37,785 nt of DNA, from NCBI GenBank assembly GCA_945868485.1, contig CAMBLS010000004.1, positions 1 through 37,785 of the forward strand, in the 5' to 3' direction. Positions 1 through 9,621 of this stretch are shown piece after piece (within the stretch, counting starts at the first letter, position 1; each line of letters opens with the position of its first letter). The position numbers were made by a program, and so were the translations under genes. The notes below the pieces were generated by a model, which was not told the origin of the DNA, did not search any database, and saw only the letters and a program-made list of their open reading frames with translations. The DNA is from an uncultured Lachnospiraceae bacterium (GTDB lineage: Bacteria > Bacillota > Clostridia > Lachnospirales > Lachnospiraceae).

Positions 1-2
1 AA

Positions 3-266
3 TATAGAATGATTCCTTATATTCTTGCAGAGAACCCCGGATTAAGCTCTAAAGGGGTATTTGCACGTAGCAAGGCCATGATGAAGGGAGAAAAATGGAA
101 TGCCTTTGTTTTAGATCTTTCCTTCCTTGGATGGTATCTGCTTGGCACAATTACCTGTTGCATCTTAAATATATTCTATGTAAGTCCTTACTATTATCTC
201 ACTTTTGCTGAATTATATGCTGTATTAAAGCAAAAGGTTGATAGCACTCCTGTAGATGCTGTTTAA
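3..266 (+). CDS. DUF975 family membrane protein, C-terminal part (5' end outside window)
   Basis: Frame is open to the left edge (YRMIPYILAENPGLSSKGVFARSKAMMKGEKWNAFVLDLSFLGWYLLG...), which resembles the DUF975 C-terminal motif. Confidence 0.75.
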   Translation, partial: YRMIPYILAENPGLSSKGVFARSKAMMKGEKWNAFVLDLSFLGWYLLGTITCCILNIFYVSPYYYLTFAELYAVLKQKVDSTPVDAV

Positions 267-281
267 AAGGTAAACGATAGT

Positions 282-318
282 GAAATGACGTCATGGTTTC
301 ATGACGTCGTTTCTTTTA
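282..318. terminator. Hairpin terminator between convergent genes
   Basis: GACGTCATG-GTTT-CATGACGTC stem flanked by GAAA/TTTC and followed by TTCTTTTATTT. It overlaps the last codons of the AI-2E gene. Confidence 0.75.
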
Positions 319-1448
319 TTTACATCCTCTTTAAGAAGCATATAAACAGTTGATAATAATGGGATAAATATAAGCATTCCGAAAACTCCCATAAGACTTC
401 CCCCTATTGTTACTGCTGCAAGCACCCAGATAGATGGCAATCCCACTGAGTTACCCACCACATGGGGATAAATTAAGTTCCCTTCTATCTGTTGAAGCAC
501 AATGAACAGAACCAAAAACCAAAGTGCTTTAACAGGATCGTCCACCAACATCAGAAATGCTCCTACAAAACACCCGATAAAAGCCCCCACAATCGGAATC
601 AATGCCGTAAATGCAATGAGAACACCTACCATAACTGCATAATCAAATCCAAAAACAGTCATTGTAATCACGAACATCATTCCCAGTATTACCGCTTCCG
701 TACACTGCCCAGTAATAAAATTACTGAAATTTCTGTTCAGGAGACCAAATACTTTCATTGTACCGGTATAGAGCTTAGGACTTGCATATGCTTTCAGAAC
801 TCTTTCAAACTGATTTCCCAGCTTTTCCTTTTGCATCAAAATATAAACAGAAAATACAAGGGCAATAAAGAAATTTACAGTGTTACTAATGATACTGCTT
901 GCAACCGTCACTGTTGAGGTAAGCATATTCCCCATTCCGTTTCCAAGAAAACTTATAATTGTTTCAATTGTCTTCTTCCAATCAATTTCTGGTATCTTTA
1001 TACTTTCAACCTGCTTCAGCAATTCTGGATTCTCAACCAAAAGAATCTCCAACTGTCCCATCACATTTGACCAGAAAACAGGAATTTTATTGGCAAGTTC
1101 CCTGACGGTGGCTGCCAACTGGGGAATAATCGTAAGAATCACCAGCGTAATTACAAGAAAAACAGCCAGAAATGCCAGCACAAGGCTAATCCCACGCTTA
1201 CATTTTAAAAGCCACTTTACCTTACTCTTTTCCAGCCTTTCTTCATGAAAAAGCATGCTTTCAAAAAACTTCATAGGAATGTTAATGACAAAGGCAATCA
1301 TCCCTCCTACAATGAAAGGTTGCAAAATACTCAGTAAAAACAAAAGACCCTCCCAGAGCAGATCAATCTTCATCAGTGCCAGAATCACTATTGCTGCAAA
1401 CAGCATAAGTCCTCTGATTTTTCTTATGTTCTTCCTGTTTAAATTCAT
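291..1448 (-). CDS. AI-2E family transporter (PF01594-like)
   Basis: 385 aa multi-TM protein with a typical ...GNLIYPHVVGNSVGLPSIWVLAAVTIGGSLMGVFGMLIFIPLLST... C-terminal region. Confidence 0.9.
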   Translation of the reverse strand: MNLNRKNIRKIRGLMLFAAIVILALMKIDLLWEGLLFLLSILQPFIVGGMIAFVINIPMKFFESMLFHEERLEKSKVKWLLKCKRGISLVLAFLAVFLVITLVILTIIPQLAATVRELANKIPVFWSNVMGQLEILLVENPELLKQVESIKIPEIDWKKTIETIISFLGNGMGNMLTSTVTVASSIISNTVNFFIALVFSVYILMQKEKLGNQFERVLKAYASPKLYTGTMKVFGLLNRNFSNFITGQCTEAVILGMMFVITMTVFGFDYAVMVGVLIAFTALIPIVGAFIGCFVGAFLMLVDDPVKALWFLVLFIVLQQIEGNLIYPHVVGNSVGLPSIWVLAAVTIGGSLMGVFGMLIFIPLLSTVYMLLKEDVNKRNDVMKP

Positions 1449-1469
1449 AAATTTTCTCCTTTTTCAAGT

Positions 1470-2969
1470 CTATAAGGCTTCTAACAGCTTTAAGAGAAAT
1501 TTCCAGACTCTTTCTGTAGATGAAATACTTAACTCCTCTTCTGCAGTATGGATATTCTTCATATTGGGTCCTATAGAGACACAATCGAGTCCTGGGATCT
1601 TGTCTGCCAAAAGTCCACACTCTACCCCCGCATGAATCGCCTTAATTACCGGTTCTTCATGATATAGTTCACGATATACCTCTATCATCTTATCCCTAAG
1701 TGGCGACTCCTTTCGATATGTCCATCCCGGATATTCCCCAGTCACTTCTGTCTCTGCACCAGCCAGATGTGCAAGACTTAAGAGCTTTCCTATCAATGCC
1801 CTCTTAGCCCCTTCCAAAGAGCTTCGCACAGAAATACCGATTCCTGCTATTCCATCCTTCATATATAGAAGTCCCGGATTTAAAGAGGTTTCTACCAACC
1901 CTGGCATAGCGCTGCTCATTGCCTGAACCCCATAAGGTAACGTATTTATTAGGCTAATCAGCCTCCCTGCTTCCTCTTCCTCTATAACATCCATTTCTTC
2001 CACTTGCATGGCACTTACTTCTATTCGAACGCCTCGATCCTTATCCGCAAGTTCCTGCTTTAATTCGCTTTCCAGCTTATCACATGTATGCTTAAGGAGA
2101 GCAACACACTCCTGTTCCGAGAACTCTCCCTGTTGCATTTTTTGTCTTCCGTTCTTATTCTCATAGCCTGTGACCAGAATATGGGCTTTTACACTGCTTG
2201 GAATCGCATTATCAGCAACTCCACCTTCTATATCTGCGATACAGAGGTCCATTTTCCGCAAAAGCTTATTAAGTACCCTTCCCATAAGGCAGATTGCATT
2301 TCCTCTTTCCTTGTGTATCTCTTCCCCTGAATGTCCGCCCTGTAGACCACATACATTGATTTCAAAAGAAAATCCTCTGCGCTTTTTCTGTACATAGGGA
2401 TAGTTGATGTTCACTCTTGCACCCCCTGCACAACCGAAAAGAAAAATTCCTTCTTCCTCCGAGTCAAGATTGACCAGGCGCTTCGCCTTGAGTGGCGAAA
2501 CATCAAGGGCCCTTGCACCATTCATTCCAACTTCCTCATCCACAGTAATCACAAGTTCTATTTTGGGATGTGAATAACGATTGCTATCCAAAAGTGCCAA
2601 TCCATATGCTACTGCAATGCCATCGTCTCCTCCCAAACTGGTATCCTCTGCCATCAGACGATCACCGTCTATCTTAAGTCTGAGTCCCTCTTTTTTCATA
2701 TCTATAGAAGCATCCGGCTTTTTTACCGCTACCATATCCATATGCCCTTGAAGCATAACCGGTTCATGATCACTATACCCTTGTGATGCCTCCTTAATGA
2801 TTATGACATTGCCATATTCATCCTGATAATATTCTAAATTTCTCTCCCCTGCAAATTTCACTAAATAGTCACTAATCTTGCCTGTGTTTCCTGAGCCGTG
2901 TGGAATTTTACTTATTTCTTCAAAGTAATAAAATACATCTTGGGGTTCTAAATTTTTTAATACTCTCAT
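1470..2969 (-). CDS. pepD: Aminoacyl-histidine dipeptidase (M20 family)
   Basis: 499 aa; VMLQGHMDMVAVK, EDTSLGGDDGIAVAYGLALL and VTVDEEVGMNGA metal-site motifs. Confidence 0.92.
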   Translation of the reverse strand: MRVLKNLEPQDVFYYFEEISKIPHGSGNTGKISDYLVKFAGERNLEYYQDEYGNVIIIKEASQGYSDHEPVMLQGHMDMVAVKKPDASIDMKKEGLRLKIDGDRLMAEDTSLGGDDGIAVAYGLALLDSNRYSHPKIELVITVDEEVGMNGARALDVSPLKAKRLVNLDSEEEGIFLFGCAGGARVNINYPYVQKKRRGFSFEINVCGLQGGHSGEEIHKERGNAICLMGRVLNKLLRKMDLCIADIEGGVADNAIPSSVKAHILVTGYENKNGRQKMQQGEFSEQECVALLKHTCDKLESELKQELADKDRGVRIEVSAMQVEEMDVIEEEEAGRLISLINTLPYGVQAMSSAMPGLVETSLNPGLLYMKDGIAGIGISVRSSLEGAKRALIGKLLSLAHLAGAETEVTGEYPGWTYRKESPLRDKMIEVYRELYHEEPVIKAIHAGVECGLLADKIPGLDCVSIGPNMKNIHTAEEELSISSTERVWKFLLKLLEAL

Positions 2970-3021
2970 CTCTGACCTCTCTGACTTTTTGCATACCTAA
3001 ATCATATCACAGGAATATAAT

Positions 3022-3054
3022 AGAAAAAAGACCTTATTCAGTAATAAGGTCTTT
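3022..3054 (-). terminator. Intrinsic terminator after rplT
   Basis: Minus strand AAAGACCTTATT-ACTG-AATAAGGTCTTT followed by TTT; 12 bp perfect stem. Confidence 0.88.
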
Positions 3055-3064
3055 GGTTCATTTA

Positions 3065-3421
3065 TTATGCAATTTTGCTTTTTGCAAGTTCTGCCAGTGT
3101 CTTGAAGCCTTCTGCATCATTAACTGCCATTTCTGCAAGCATCTTTCTGTTAATATCAACTTCTGCAAGCTTAAGACCATACATAAACTTGCTGTAAGAT
3201 AATCCGTTTAATCTTGCAGCTGCATTGATACGTGCGATCCAAAGCTGTCTAAACTGACGCTTTTTCTCTTTACGTCCTGCATATGAAGAAGCTAACGCTC
3301 TCATTACGGACTGCTTTGCTACTCTATACTGTTTGCTTCTGGCTCCTCTGTAGCCTTTTGCAAGCTTTAATACTCTGTTATGTTTTTTCTTGGCATTCAT
3401 ACCGCCTTTAATTCTTGCCAT
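3065..3421 (-). CDS. rplT: 50S ribosomal protein L20
   Basis: [37 protein letters not shown], canonical L20. Confidence 0.99.
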   Translation of the reverse strand: MARIKGGMNAKKKHNRVLKLAKGYRGARSKQYRVAKQSVMRALASSYAGRKEKKRQFRQLWIARINAAARLNGLSYSKFMYGLKLAEVDINRKMLAEMAVNDAEGFKTLAELAKSKIA

Positions 3422-3469
3422 GTCTTATATCCTCCTTATGACATCTAATATATCCTGCTACTGTTCTTC

Positions 3470-3667
3470 TTATAAATAAGGTAAAATCTTCTTCATATTC
3501 TTAACATTTGTCTTGTCTGTAATTGCAGGCTGTCTTAAATTCCTCTTTCTCTTAGTGGTCTTCTTGGTTAAGATATGGCTCTTATAAGCTTTACTTCTCT
3601 TTAATTTACCTGTTCCTGTAGCTTTAAAACGCTTTGCAGCAGCTTTGCTTGTTTTCATTTTTGGCAT
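3470..3667 (-). CDS. rpmI: 50S ribosomal protein L35
   Basis: [45 protein letters not shown], canonical L35. Confidence 0.98.
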   Translation of the reverse strand: MPKMKTSKAAAKRFKATGTGKLKRSKAYKSHILTKKTTKRKRNLRQPAITDKTNVKNMKKILPYL

Positions 3668-3743
3668 AACTGATTCCTCCTATATACTTTAATATTCTGC
3701 CGACGTAAGGCTCGTCCTTTCGTCATCTATTTTAACTGGCAGG

Positions 3744-4250
3744 CTAACGCTTTTCAGTTAAAAACATTGTCATACTTCTTCCTTCCACTTTGGGAGCTTT
3801 TTCAACTACACACACATCTGAAAGTGCTTCCGCAAAATCGTCCAAGATATGCTTGCTACTTGCCATGTGTGCCATTTCACGTCCTCGAAATCTGAGCGTT
3901 ACCTTCACCCTGTCTCCCTTGGCAAGAAACTTTCTTGCTGAATTTACCTTTGTGTTAAGGTCATTGGTATCAATATTGGGTGATAAGCGAATTTCTTTAA
4001 TCTCAATTGTTTTCTGCTTCTTTTTTGCTTCCTTTTCCTTGCGTGTCTGCTCGTATTTGTACTTACCATAATCTACAAGCTTACACACTGGCGGCTTCGC
4101 TGTAGGAGCAATCTTTACAAGGTCAACTCCCGCCTCTTCTGCCATCTGTAATGCTTCTCTTGAAGACATGATTCCTAACTGCTCTCCGTCTTCCCCAATC
4201 ACACGTACTTCCTTGTCTCTGATCTGTTCGTTAATGAATAATTCGCTAAT
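3744..4250 (-). CDS. infC: Translation initiation factor IF-3, probable ATT start
   Basis: FINEQIRDKEVRVIGEDGEQLGIMSSREAL... IF3. AGGGAGGA lies 6-7 nt upstream of ATT at 4250-4248 (ISELFINEQ...). The ORF-track ATG at 4316 lies inside the leader terminator. Confidence 0.9.
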   Translation of the reverse strand: MSELFINEQIRDKEVRVIGEDGEQLGIMSSREALQMAEEAGVDLVKIAPTAKPPVCKLVDYGKYKYEQTRKEKEAKKKQKTIEIKEIRLSPNIDTNDLNTKVNSARKFLAKGDRVKVTLRFRGREMAHMASSKHILDDFAEALSDVCVVEKAPKVEGRSMTMFLTEKR

Positions 4251-4252
4251 GG

Positions 4253-4453
4253 CTGTGTCCTCCCTACATAAAAAGTGCTGCATCCGCACAAAAAAATGGA
4301 TAGCATAACTATCCACTTAAGTTCAATCTGCTTCTGCCCATGCAGGTTCATGAAGACCTGACATAAAGGCTTCCGTCTATGAACACCTGTAAGCCCTATT
4401 GCCACAGGGTGAGAGTGGATACTCTGCTTGATTGTATATGCGATTACCGCATG
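4253..4453 (-). ncRNA. infC/L20-type ribosomal leader (transcription attenuator)
   Basis: ~200 nt structured leader between a consensus promoter and infC. Contains a terminator hairpin and an upstream segment able to pair with it. Confidence 0.72.
4291..4315 (-). terminator. Attenuator terminator in the infC leader
   Basis: Minus strand TGGATAG-TTATG-CTATCCA followed by TTTTTT (plus 4297-4303 and 4309-4315). Confidence 0.82.
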
Positions 4454-4460
4454 CTCATAT

Positions 4461-4489
4461 ACTTTAACATTTAAAATTATAAATGTCAA
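4461..4489 (-). promoter_or_regulatory. Sigma-A-type promoter for infC-rpmI-rplT
   Basis: Minus strand TTGACA (4489-4484), 17 nt spacer, TAAAGT (4466-4461). Confidence 0.75.
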
Positions 4490-4523
4490 CATTTATTTAA
4501 AAAAAATAATTTTCATTTTTGCT

Positions 4524-5147
4524 CTATTTACTTTGGGCAAGGCTTACCTCTTCTTCTCTTACCAGACGTATTTCTCCATCAGATATTTCAAAATCAGCCA
4601 TCAGCTCATCATCTGACATCTGGCTATAGGTAATGGTATAAGTGTTCTTTGCGAGAATCAGATAAGCAAGCTGTTCTATTTCTTTGTCACCCACAGCATA
4701 AGAACTCCGTATCTTATACCCCGGAACTCCCTCCATATCAATTTCTTCGAAGGATTCTATATTCAGATCAACTTTCTGTCCCGATTCCTCATATGCTTCT
4801 TCCAATGTTTCCTCATAAGCCTCACGGGTCAATGTGTCAGATACTACGCCGTCACCGCTTCCCTCTGACACTGTATAATAGATGTTAGAGGAATCCAATG
4901 GATTCCGTTCATGCAGATACATTCCGGGAATTTCTTCTGATTCCTGATAATCCTCCGGAATCAGGACCGCGCAGTAACTAACCTCTTCCCCGCCACTGTC
5001 CTTACTTTGTTCCTTAATCTCAAATTCCTGAATTTCTATGTATAAGTCTTCCTGATCCTCTGAAACAATACCTGCAACTGTAACTACCTGTCCACAGCCT
5101 GTTAAAAGGATGCTAAGGAGCAATAAAACAATCAAACACCTTTTCAT
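4524..5147 (-). CDS. Lipoprotein of unknown function
   Basis: 207 aa; MKRCLIVLLLLSILLTGCGQ lipobox signal, acidic extracellular body. Confidence 0.75.
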   Translation of the reverse strand: MKRCLIVLLLLSILLTGCGQVVTVAGIVSEDQEDLYIEIQEFEIKEQSKDSGGEEVSYCAVLIPEDYQESEEIPGMYLHERNPLDSSNIYYTVSEGSGDGVVSDTLTREAYEETLEEAYEESGQKVDLNIESFEEIDMEGVPGYKIRSSYAVGDKEIEQLAYLILAKNTYTITYSQMSDDELMADFEISDGEIRLVREEEVSLAQSK

Positions 5148-5219
5148 TTAAACAGCTTCCTCTAAAAACAAACCTTACACCCACCATTATTAATTTAACC
5201 ATAAGTTTCTCAATTAATC

Positions 5220-5264
5220 AAGTGCCTGCTTTTCATCAATCTTTTGAAAAACAGGCACTTTTTC
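5220..5264. terminator. Long hairpin, probable terminator
   Basis: AAGTGCCTG (5220-5228)/CAGGCACTT (5252-5260) with additional TTTTCA/TTGAAAA pairing. T-run is on the plus side; it lies downstream of the minus-strand DUF1540 gene. Confidence 0.55.
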
Positions 5265-5271
5265 CCATAAG

Positions 5272-5592
5272 CTATTTCTCAGTAAATGTTGCACATGCTG
5301 TTTCCCTACAGTCACAAGCGCCACAACCCTTAATATCAATATGCTCAGCAGTACATTTGTAATTACTGTTATAAATACATTTCACAGCTTCACAGTCAAT
5401 ACTGATCATTTTGCTTGGATGCTCTAATGCACTGGTAACATGATCTTTTCCTTCCTGTGCAAAGCTTTCGCAGCAGGTATCATCCTTGTTTTCAGCATGC
5501 TTACCGCCTACAAGGATATCACCTTTACAGCAACACTCACTTTTGTTGTATACACAGTTTTCTACAGAACATTTTAAATCAGTCATCATCAT
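5272..5592 (-). CDS. DUF1540 domain-containing Cys-rich protein (two CxxxxCxYN repeats)
   Basis: LKCSVENCVYNKSECCCKGDI and IDCEAVKCIYNSNYKCTAEHIDI repeats. Confidence 0.85.
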   Translation of the reverse strand: MMMTDLKCSVENCVYNKSECCCKGDILVGGKHAENKDDTCCESFAQEGKDHVTSALEHPSKMISIDCEAVKCIYNSNYKCTAEHIDIKGCGACDCRETACATFTEK

Positions 5593-5673
5593 ACCTCCTT
5601 AATCATTATAGCAGTAATTAGTATGACTGTTATTGTTCCACTCTATTCACATTTTAATAAAAATACAGTATCA

Positions 5674-7260
5674 CTATTTTTCTGTAATTTTATAAATATT
5701 AAACCAGTATCTTTCAACCATCACACTGGTAGTTTCTTCCACCTTCATTCCAGCATCTTTCCATTTTTCCAAAATTTCTTCTCTGGCATTTCCGCTTCCT
5801 AAGAACCAGATTTTTCCATTTTCTTTTAAAAGCTCCTGCAGCCTTAAAATTCCTGCTTCATCCGTAAATTCACCTTCAACAAGTGCATGAACACTGGGAT
5901 ACATTTCCTGTATCAAAGCTTCCGGCTCTCCATACCATAAATAGGTGTGGTTATTGAAATAGCATGATACAACTGCCTGTGCCTGATCAAAATTAAAGAC
6001 CACCACATCCTTCTCATCGATCTGTGCAAGTGCCTCCATGGCATCTTCCATCTGTACCCTCTTCCACATTTCTTCCCCATAAAAAGCACGATAGTTCCTA
6101 AGTCCCAGTACAACAAGTAATCCCATCACAGGGATCATAAGAAATCTCTGACTACATTTTATGCTTTTTAACTCTGTAACAAGGATTGCAAAGGCAAGCC
6201 AGAACACACCAAGTGCCGGCAGCATATATCGATATACAAAAATCGGACGAATCAGAAAAGAGGCAAGAAATCCAAATAAAACAATTCCTGCCAGAACACT
6301 GACGCAGCCCACCACAAAAAAGTACTTACTCTCTCCTTCTTCACTTACTGCATTTGACGCCTTTCCCTTTCTGCCCTTCCAAAGCCTTACTGCTACAAGG
6401 GAAAACAAAACGATATATAATAGGAACAGAAGGACTGCCAACACTCCATTTACTATCTCATTGGCAAAAAAGGGCTTAAACAGGAATTTCACGCACCCGC
6501 CCAGACTGCGCCATGTAAGAGGCTGAATCCAGTAATTTTCCTTTACCTGACCCACCTGAAAAACTACCACCGAAATAAGCCACGGAAGATAAGCCGCTGC
6601 ACAACATGCGCCGCTGATCAGATAAGCTTTCATTTCTTCCTTAATCCTATGCTCTTTCCACAGTGCAATCAACAAATACAGATATACCATGCACGCTGCA
6701 ACACATGCAAAATAGTGAGTATAACAAGCCGCCAATGCATAGAACGTCAACGCAAACCAATTTACATAACTTTTCTTTTCCTGCACCAATTCATAAGCAT
6801 GGAGCATCGCTGCGGTAATAAAGAACAAGGCATAGCCATACATTCTTATTTCCACGGTGTAGTCTGCGATCTGCGGCATGGAAAGAAGCAGAAAACTAAA
6901 CAATCCTGCAGTCAGCATTCCAAAGTTCCTTCGCACCATAGTCACTGCATAAATCAGGCATAAAAGGAAGGGAAAAACCGAAGCCAGTTTGGCAATCGCC
7001 ACCTGAGAAATTCCTGTTCCAATTATCTCTGTAACACTCACAAACAACTTTACAATCAAAAAATAAAGAGGTGGATGAACATCTCTGGCAGTAATGGAAA
7101 TCAGTTTTCCAAAAGGCTGATTAATCAGTCCCATGGTAAACAACTCATCATACCAGATGTCATCGCTAAAGCTCAGAAACACTGAAATACACAAAAAACA
7201 AACGCTAACTGTCACAAAAAGTATTCCTATGATTTCATCCCACTTAAGCTTTCGGTTCAT
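5674..7260 (-). CDS. Glycosyltransferase family 39-like membrane protein
   Basis: 528 aa; multi-TM, DDIWYDELFTMGLI and ITARDVHPPLYFLIVKLF motifs typical of PMT/ArnT-like proteins. Confidence 0.78.
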   Translation of the reverse strand: MNRKLKWDEIIGILFVTVSVCFLCISVFLSFSDDIWYDELFTMGLINQPFGKLISITARDVHPPLYFLIVKLFVSVTEIIGTGISQVAIAKLASVFPFLLCLIYAVTMVRRNFGMLTAGLFSFLLLSMPQIADYTVEIRMYGYALFFITAAMLHAYELVQEKKSYVNWFALTFYALAACYTHYFACVAACMVYLYLLIALWKEHRIKEEMKAYLISGACCAAAYLPWLISVVVFQVGQVKENYWIQPLTWRSLGGCVKFLFKPFFANEIVNGVLAVLLFLLYIVLFSLVAVRLWKGRKGKASNAVSEEGESKYFFVVGCVSVLAGIVLFGFLASFLIRPIFVYRYMLPALGVFWLAFAILVTELKSIKCSQRFLMIPVMGLLVVLGLRNYRAFYGEEMWKRVQMEDAMEALAQIDEKDVVVFNFDQAQAVVSCYFNNHTYLWYGEPEALIQEMYPSVHALVEGEFTDEAGILRLQELLKENGKIWFLGSGNAREEILEKWKDAGMKVEETTSVMVERYWFNIYKITEK

Positions 7261-7289
7261 CCTTACCTCTTTCTAATTGTTTCCTTTGT

Positions 7290-9254
7290 TTACTTCTTTT
7301 CTTCTTTCACTTCTTCCTTGCGGATTTCCTTGGTTCTGATTTCCTTGCAGATCTGGTCAATAAATTCTCCAAGAGGCTTCACACCCTCATCCCCTGCAAA
7401 ACGACTCCTTACAGATATCGTACCGTCAGCTTCCTCCTGCTGACCTACTACCAGCATATAAGGAACTCTTGAAAGTCTCGCCTCGCGGATCTTAAATCCA
7501 ATCTTTTCAGAACGATTGTCCACTTCTACAAGAACACCGTTTTTCTTAAGCTCCGCCCTTACCTTCTCTGCATACGCCTCATATTTATCGGAAATAGGAA
7601 GCACCTTTACCTGTACAGGACACAGCCAGGTAGGGAACTTGCCCTCATACTTTTCAATCAACCATGCCAGCGTTCTCTCATAACATCCAAGGGAGGTTCT
7701 GTGAATAATATAAGGTCTTACCTTTTCGCCATTCTGGTCAATAAAATACATATCAAACTGCTCTGCCAAAAGGGCATCCCACTGAACAGTAATCATGGTG
7801 TCTTCCTTACCATATACATTTCTTGCATTAATATCTACTTTAGGTCCGTAGAATGCAGCTTCTCCTACATCTTCCACGAAAGGGAGCTCCAGTTCTGTCA
7901 AAATATCACGGATATGCTGCTCTGTCTGTTCCCAGACTTCAGGTTCTCCAATGTACTTTTCTCTGTTATTGGGATCCCATTTGGAAAGATGCCAGGTAAT
8001 ATCATCCTGCAGTCCAAGAGTTGTCATAACATGCTTTGCAAGTGCAATACATCCTTTAAACTCCTCTACCATCTGATCAGGGCGAACAATCAAATGTCCC
8101 TCAGAAATTGTAAACTGACGCACTCTGGTAAGACCATGCATTTCACCGGAGTCCTCATTTCTGAAAAGTGTGGAGGTTTCTCCATAGCGAATAGGCAGAT
8201 CCCTGTAGGAATGCTGGGTTGCCTTATATACATAATACTGGAAAGGACAGGTCATAGGACGAAGTGCAAATACCTCTTTATCCTTCTCTTCATCTCCTAG
8301 GACGAACATTCCATCCTGATAATGATCCCAGTGTCCAGAAATCTTGTAAAGATCACTCTTGGCCATCAGAGGAGTTTTGGTTCTCACATAGCCCCACTCA
8401 TTATCCTCCAAATCCTCAATCCAGCGCTGCAATGTCTGAACCATCTTCGTTCCCTTGGGCATCAGAAGCGGAAGCCCCTGTCCAATTACATCAACAGTGG
8501 TAAACAACTCCATCTCACGTCCAAGCTTGTTATGATCACGCAGCTTAATATTTTCCAAATATTCCAGGTATTCAGCAAGTTCTTCTTTCTTATTGAAAGC
8601 TGTTCCATAAATTCTCTGAAGCATAGCATTGTCGGAATTACCTCTCCAATAAGCACCTGATGATGAAGTCAGCTTAAATGCCTTGATCCCCTTGGTACTC
8701 ATCAGATGTGGACCTGCACAAAGATCGGTAAATTCTCCCTGACTGTAGAAGGAAATTTCAGCATCCTCCGGCAGATCTCTAATCAGCTCTACCTTGTAAG
8801 GCTCGCCCTTTTCCTCCATAAATTTGATTGCTTCTTCTCTGGGGAGGGTAAATTTCTCCAGCTTGTTGCCTTCCTTGATGATCTTTTTCATCTCTGCTTC
8901 AATCTTATCAAGATCCTCTCTTGAAAAGGGTGCATGGTCAAAATCATAGTAATATCCAGTATCAATGCTGGGGCCAATTGCCAGCTTAGCATCCGGGAAA
9001 ACCCTCTTTACCGCTTCTGCCATGACATGAGAACAGGTATGTCTTACTACCCTTAAGCCCTCAGGATCATTAGCGGTTAGTATATTTAAAGTACAGTCCT
9101 GATTGATGGTAGTTCTAAGATCTACCACTTCGCCGTCAATTTCACCGGCGCAGGCTGCTCTTGCAAGTCCTTCACTTAAATCTGCTGCGATTTCATAAAC
9201 GCTTTTAGCACTGTCATATTCTTTGACAGAACCGTCTTTTAATGTGATTTTCAT
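7290..9254 (-). CDS. thrS: Threonyl-tRNA synthetase
   Basis: 654 aa with TGS, HTCSHVMAEAVKRVFP, PMTCPFQYYVYK and class II motifs. Confidence 0.98.
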   Translation of the reverse strand: MKITLKDGSVKEYDSAKSVYEIAADLSEGLARAACAGEIDGEVVDLRTTINQDCTLNILTANDPEGLRVVRHTCSHVMAEAVKRVFPDAKLAIGPSIDTGYYYDFDHAPFSREDLDKIEAEMKKIIKEGNKLEKFTLPREEAIKFMEEKGEPYKVELIRDLPEDAEISFYSQGEFTDLCAGPHLMSTKGIKAFKLTSSSGAYWRGNSDNAMLQRIYGTAFNKKEELAEYLEYLENIKLRDHNKLGREMELFTTVDVIGQGLPLLMPKGTKMVQTLQRWIEDLEDNEWGYVRTKTPLMAKSDLYKISGHWDHYQDGMFVLGDEEKDKEVFALRPMTCPFQYYVYKATQHSYRDLPIRYGETSTLFRNEDSGEMHGLTRVRQFTISEGHLIVRPDQMVEEFKGCIALAKHVMTTLGLQDDITWHLSKWDPNNREKYIGEPEVWEQTEQHIRDILTELELPFVEDVGEAAFYGPKVDINARNVYGKEDTMITVQWDALLAEQFDMYFIDQNGEKVRPYIIHRTSLGCYERTLAWLIEKYEGKFPTWLCPVQVKVLPISDKYEAYAEKVRAELKKNGVLVEVDNRSEKIGFKIREARLSRVPYMLVVGQQEEADGTISVRSRFAGDEGVKPLGEFIDQICKEIRTKEIRKEEVKEEKK

Positions 9255-9272
9255 TTCTCTTCTCTCCTTCTT

Positions 9273-9515
9273 TTAATCTTCTTCCTCTATCCAATCTGCA
9301 AACTCGTCCGTCTCTCCGATATCCTTGCCTGCAAGATTTCCCTTGTTGTTATTCCCATTATTGCTGCCTATTACCATTGTCTTTTTGGGCGAAAACAGCA
9401 TTCCAAACACAATGCCTCCTAAAATACAAACAGCAATTGTAAGGAGAAATTCTCTCTTACTCATAGAAGTGACATCTGTTAATGAAGCTTTAAAAGTTTC
9501 CCATTTTTCTTTCAT
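9273..9515 (-). CDS. Small single-TM protein between the T-box and thrS
   Basis: Internal Met start gives MKEKWETFKASLTDVTSMSKREFLLTIAVCILGGIVFGMLFSPKK...; the upstream part of the listed ORF overlaps the T-box terminator. Confidence 0.65.
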   Translation of the reverse strand: MKEKWETFKASLTDVTSMSKREFLLTIAVCILGGIVFGMLFSPKKTMVIGSNNGNNNKGNLAGKDIGETDEFADWIEEED

Positions 9516-9585
9516 ATTATCTATTCTCCTTTCAATTAATAAAATATGCACTGCAACTTTTGCTCCACAGAAATTTACTGCAAAA

Positions 9586-9621
9586 TAGAAAAACCCATGC
9601 ACTACTTTCGTAATGCATGGG
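9586..9621 (-). terminator. T-box terminator
   Basis: CCCATGCA (plus 9594-9601)/TGCATGGG (9614-9621) followed by a T-run on the minus strand. Confidence 0.88.

Noticed and set aside
4199-4492. 97 aa minus-strand ORF upstream of infC
   Set aside because: Overlaps the promoter, structured leader and terminator of infC; no protein-like features.
7701-8300. 199 aa plus-strand ORF
   Set aside because: Fully antisense to thrS; no recognisable motif.
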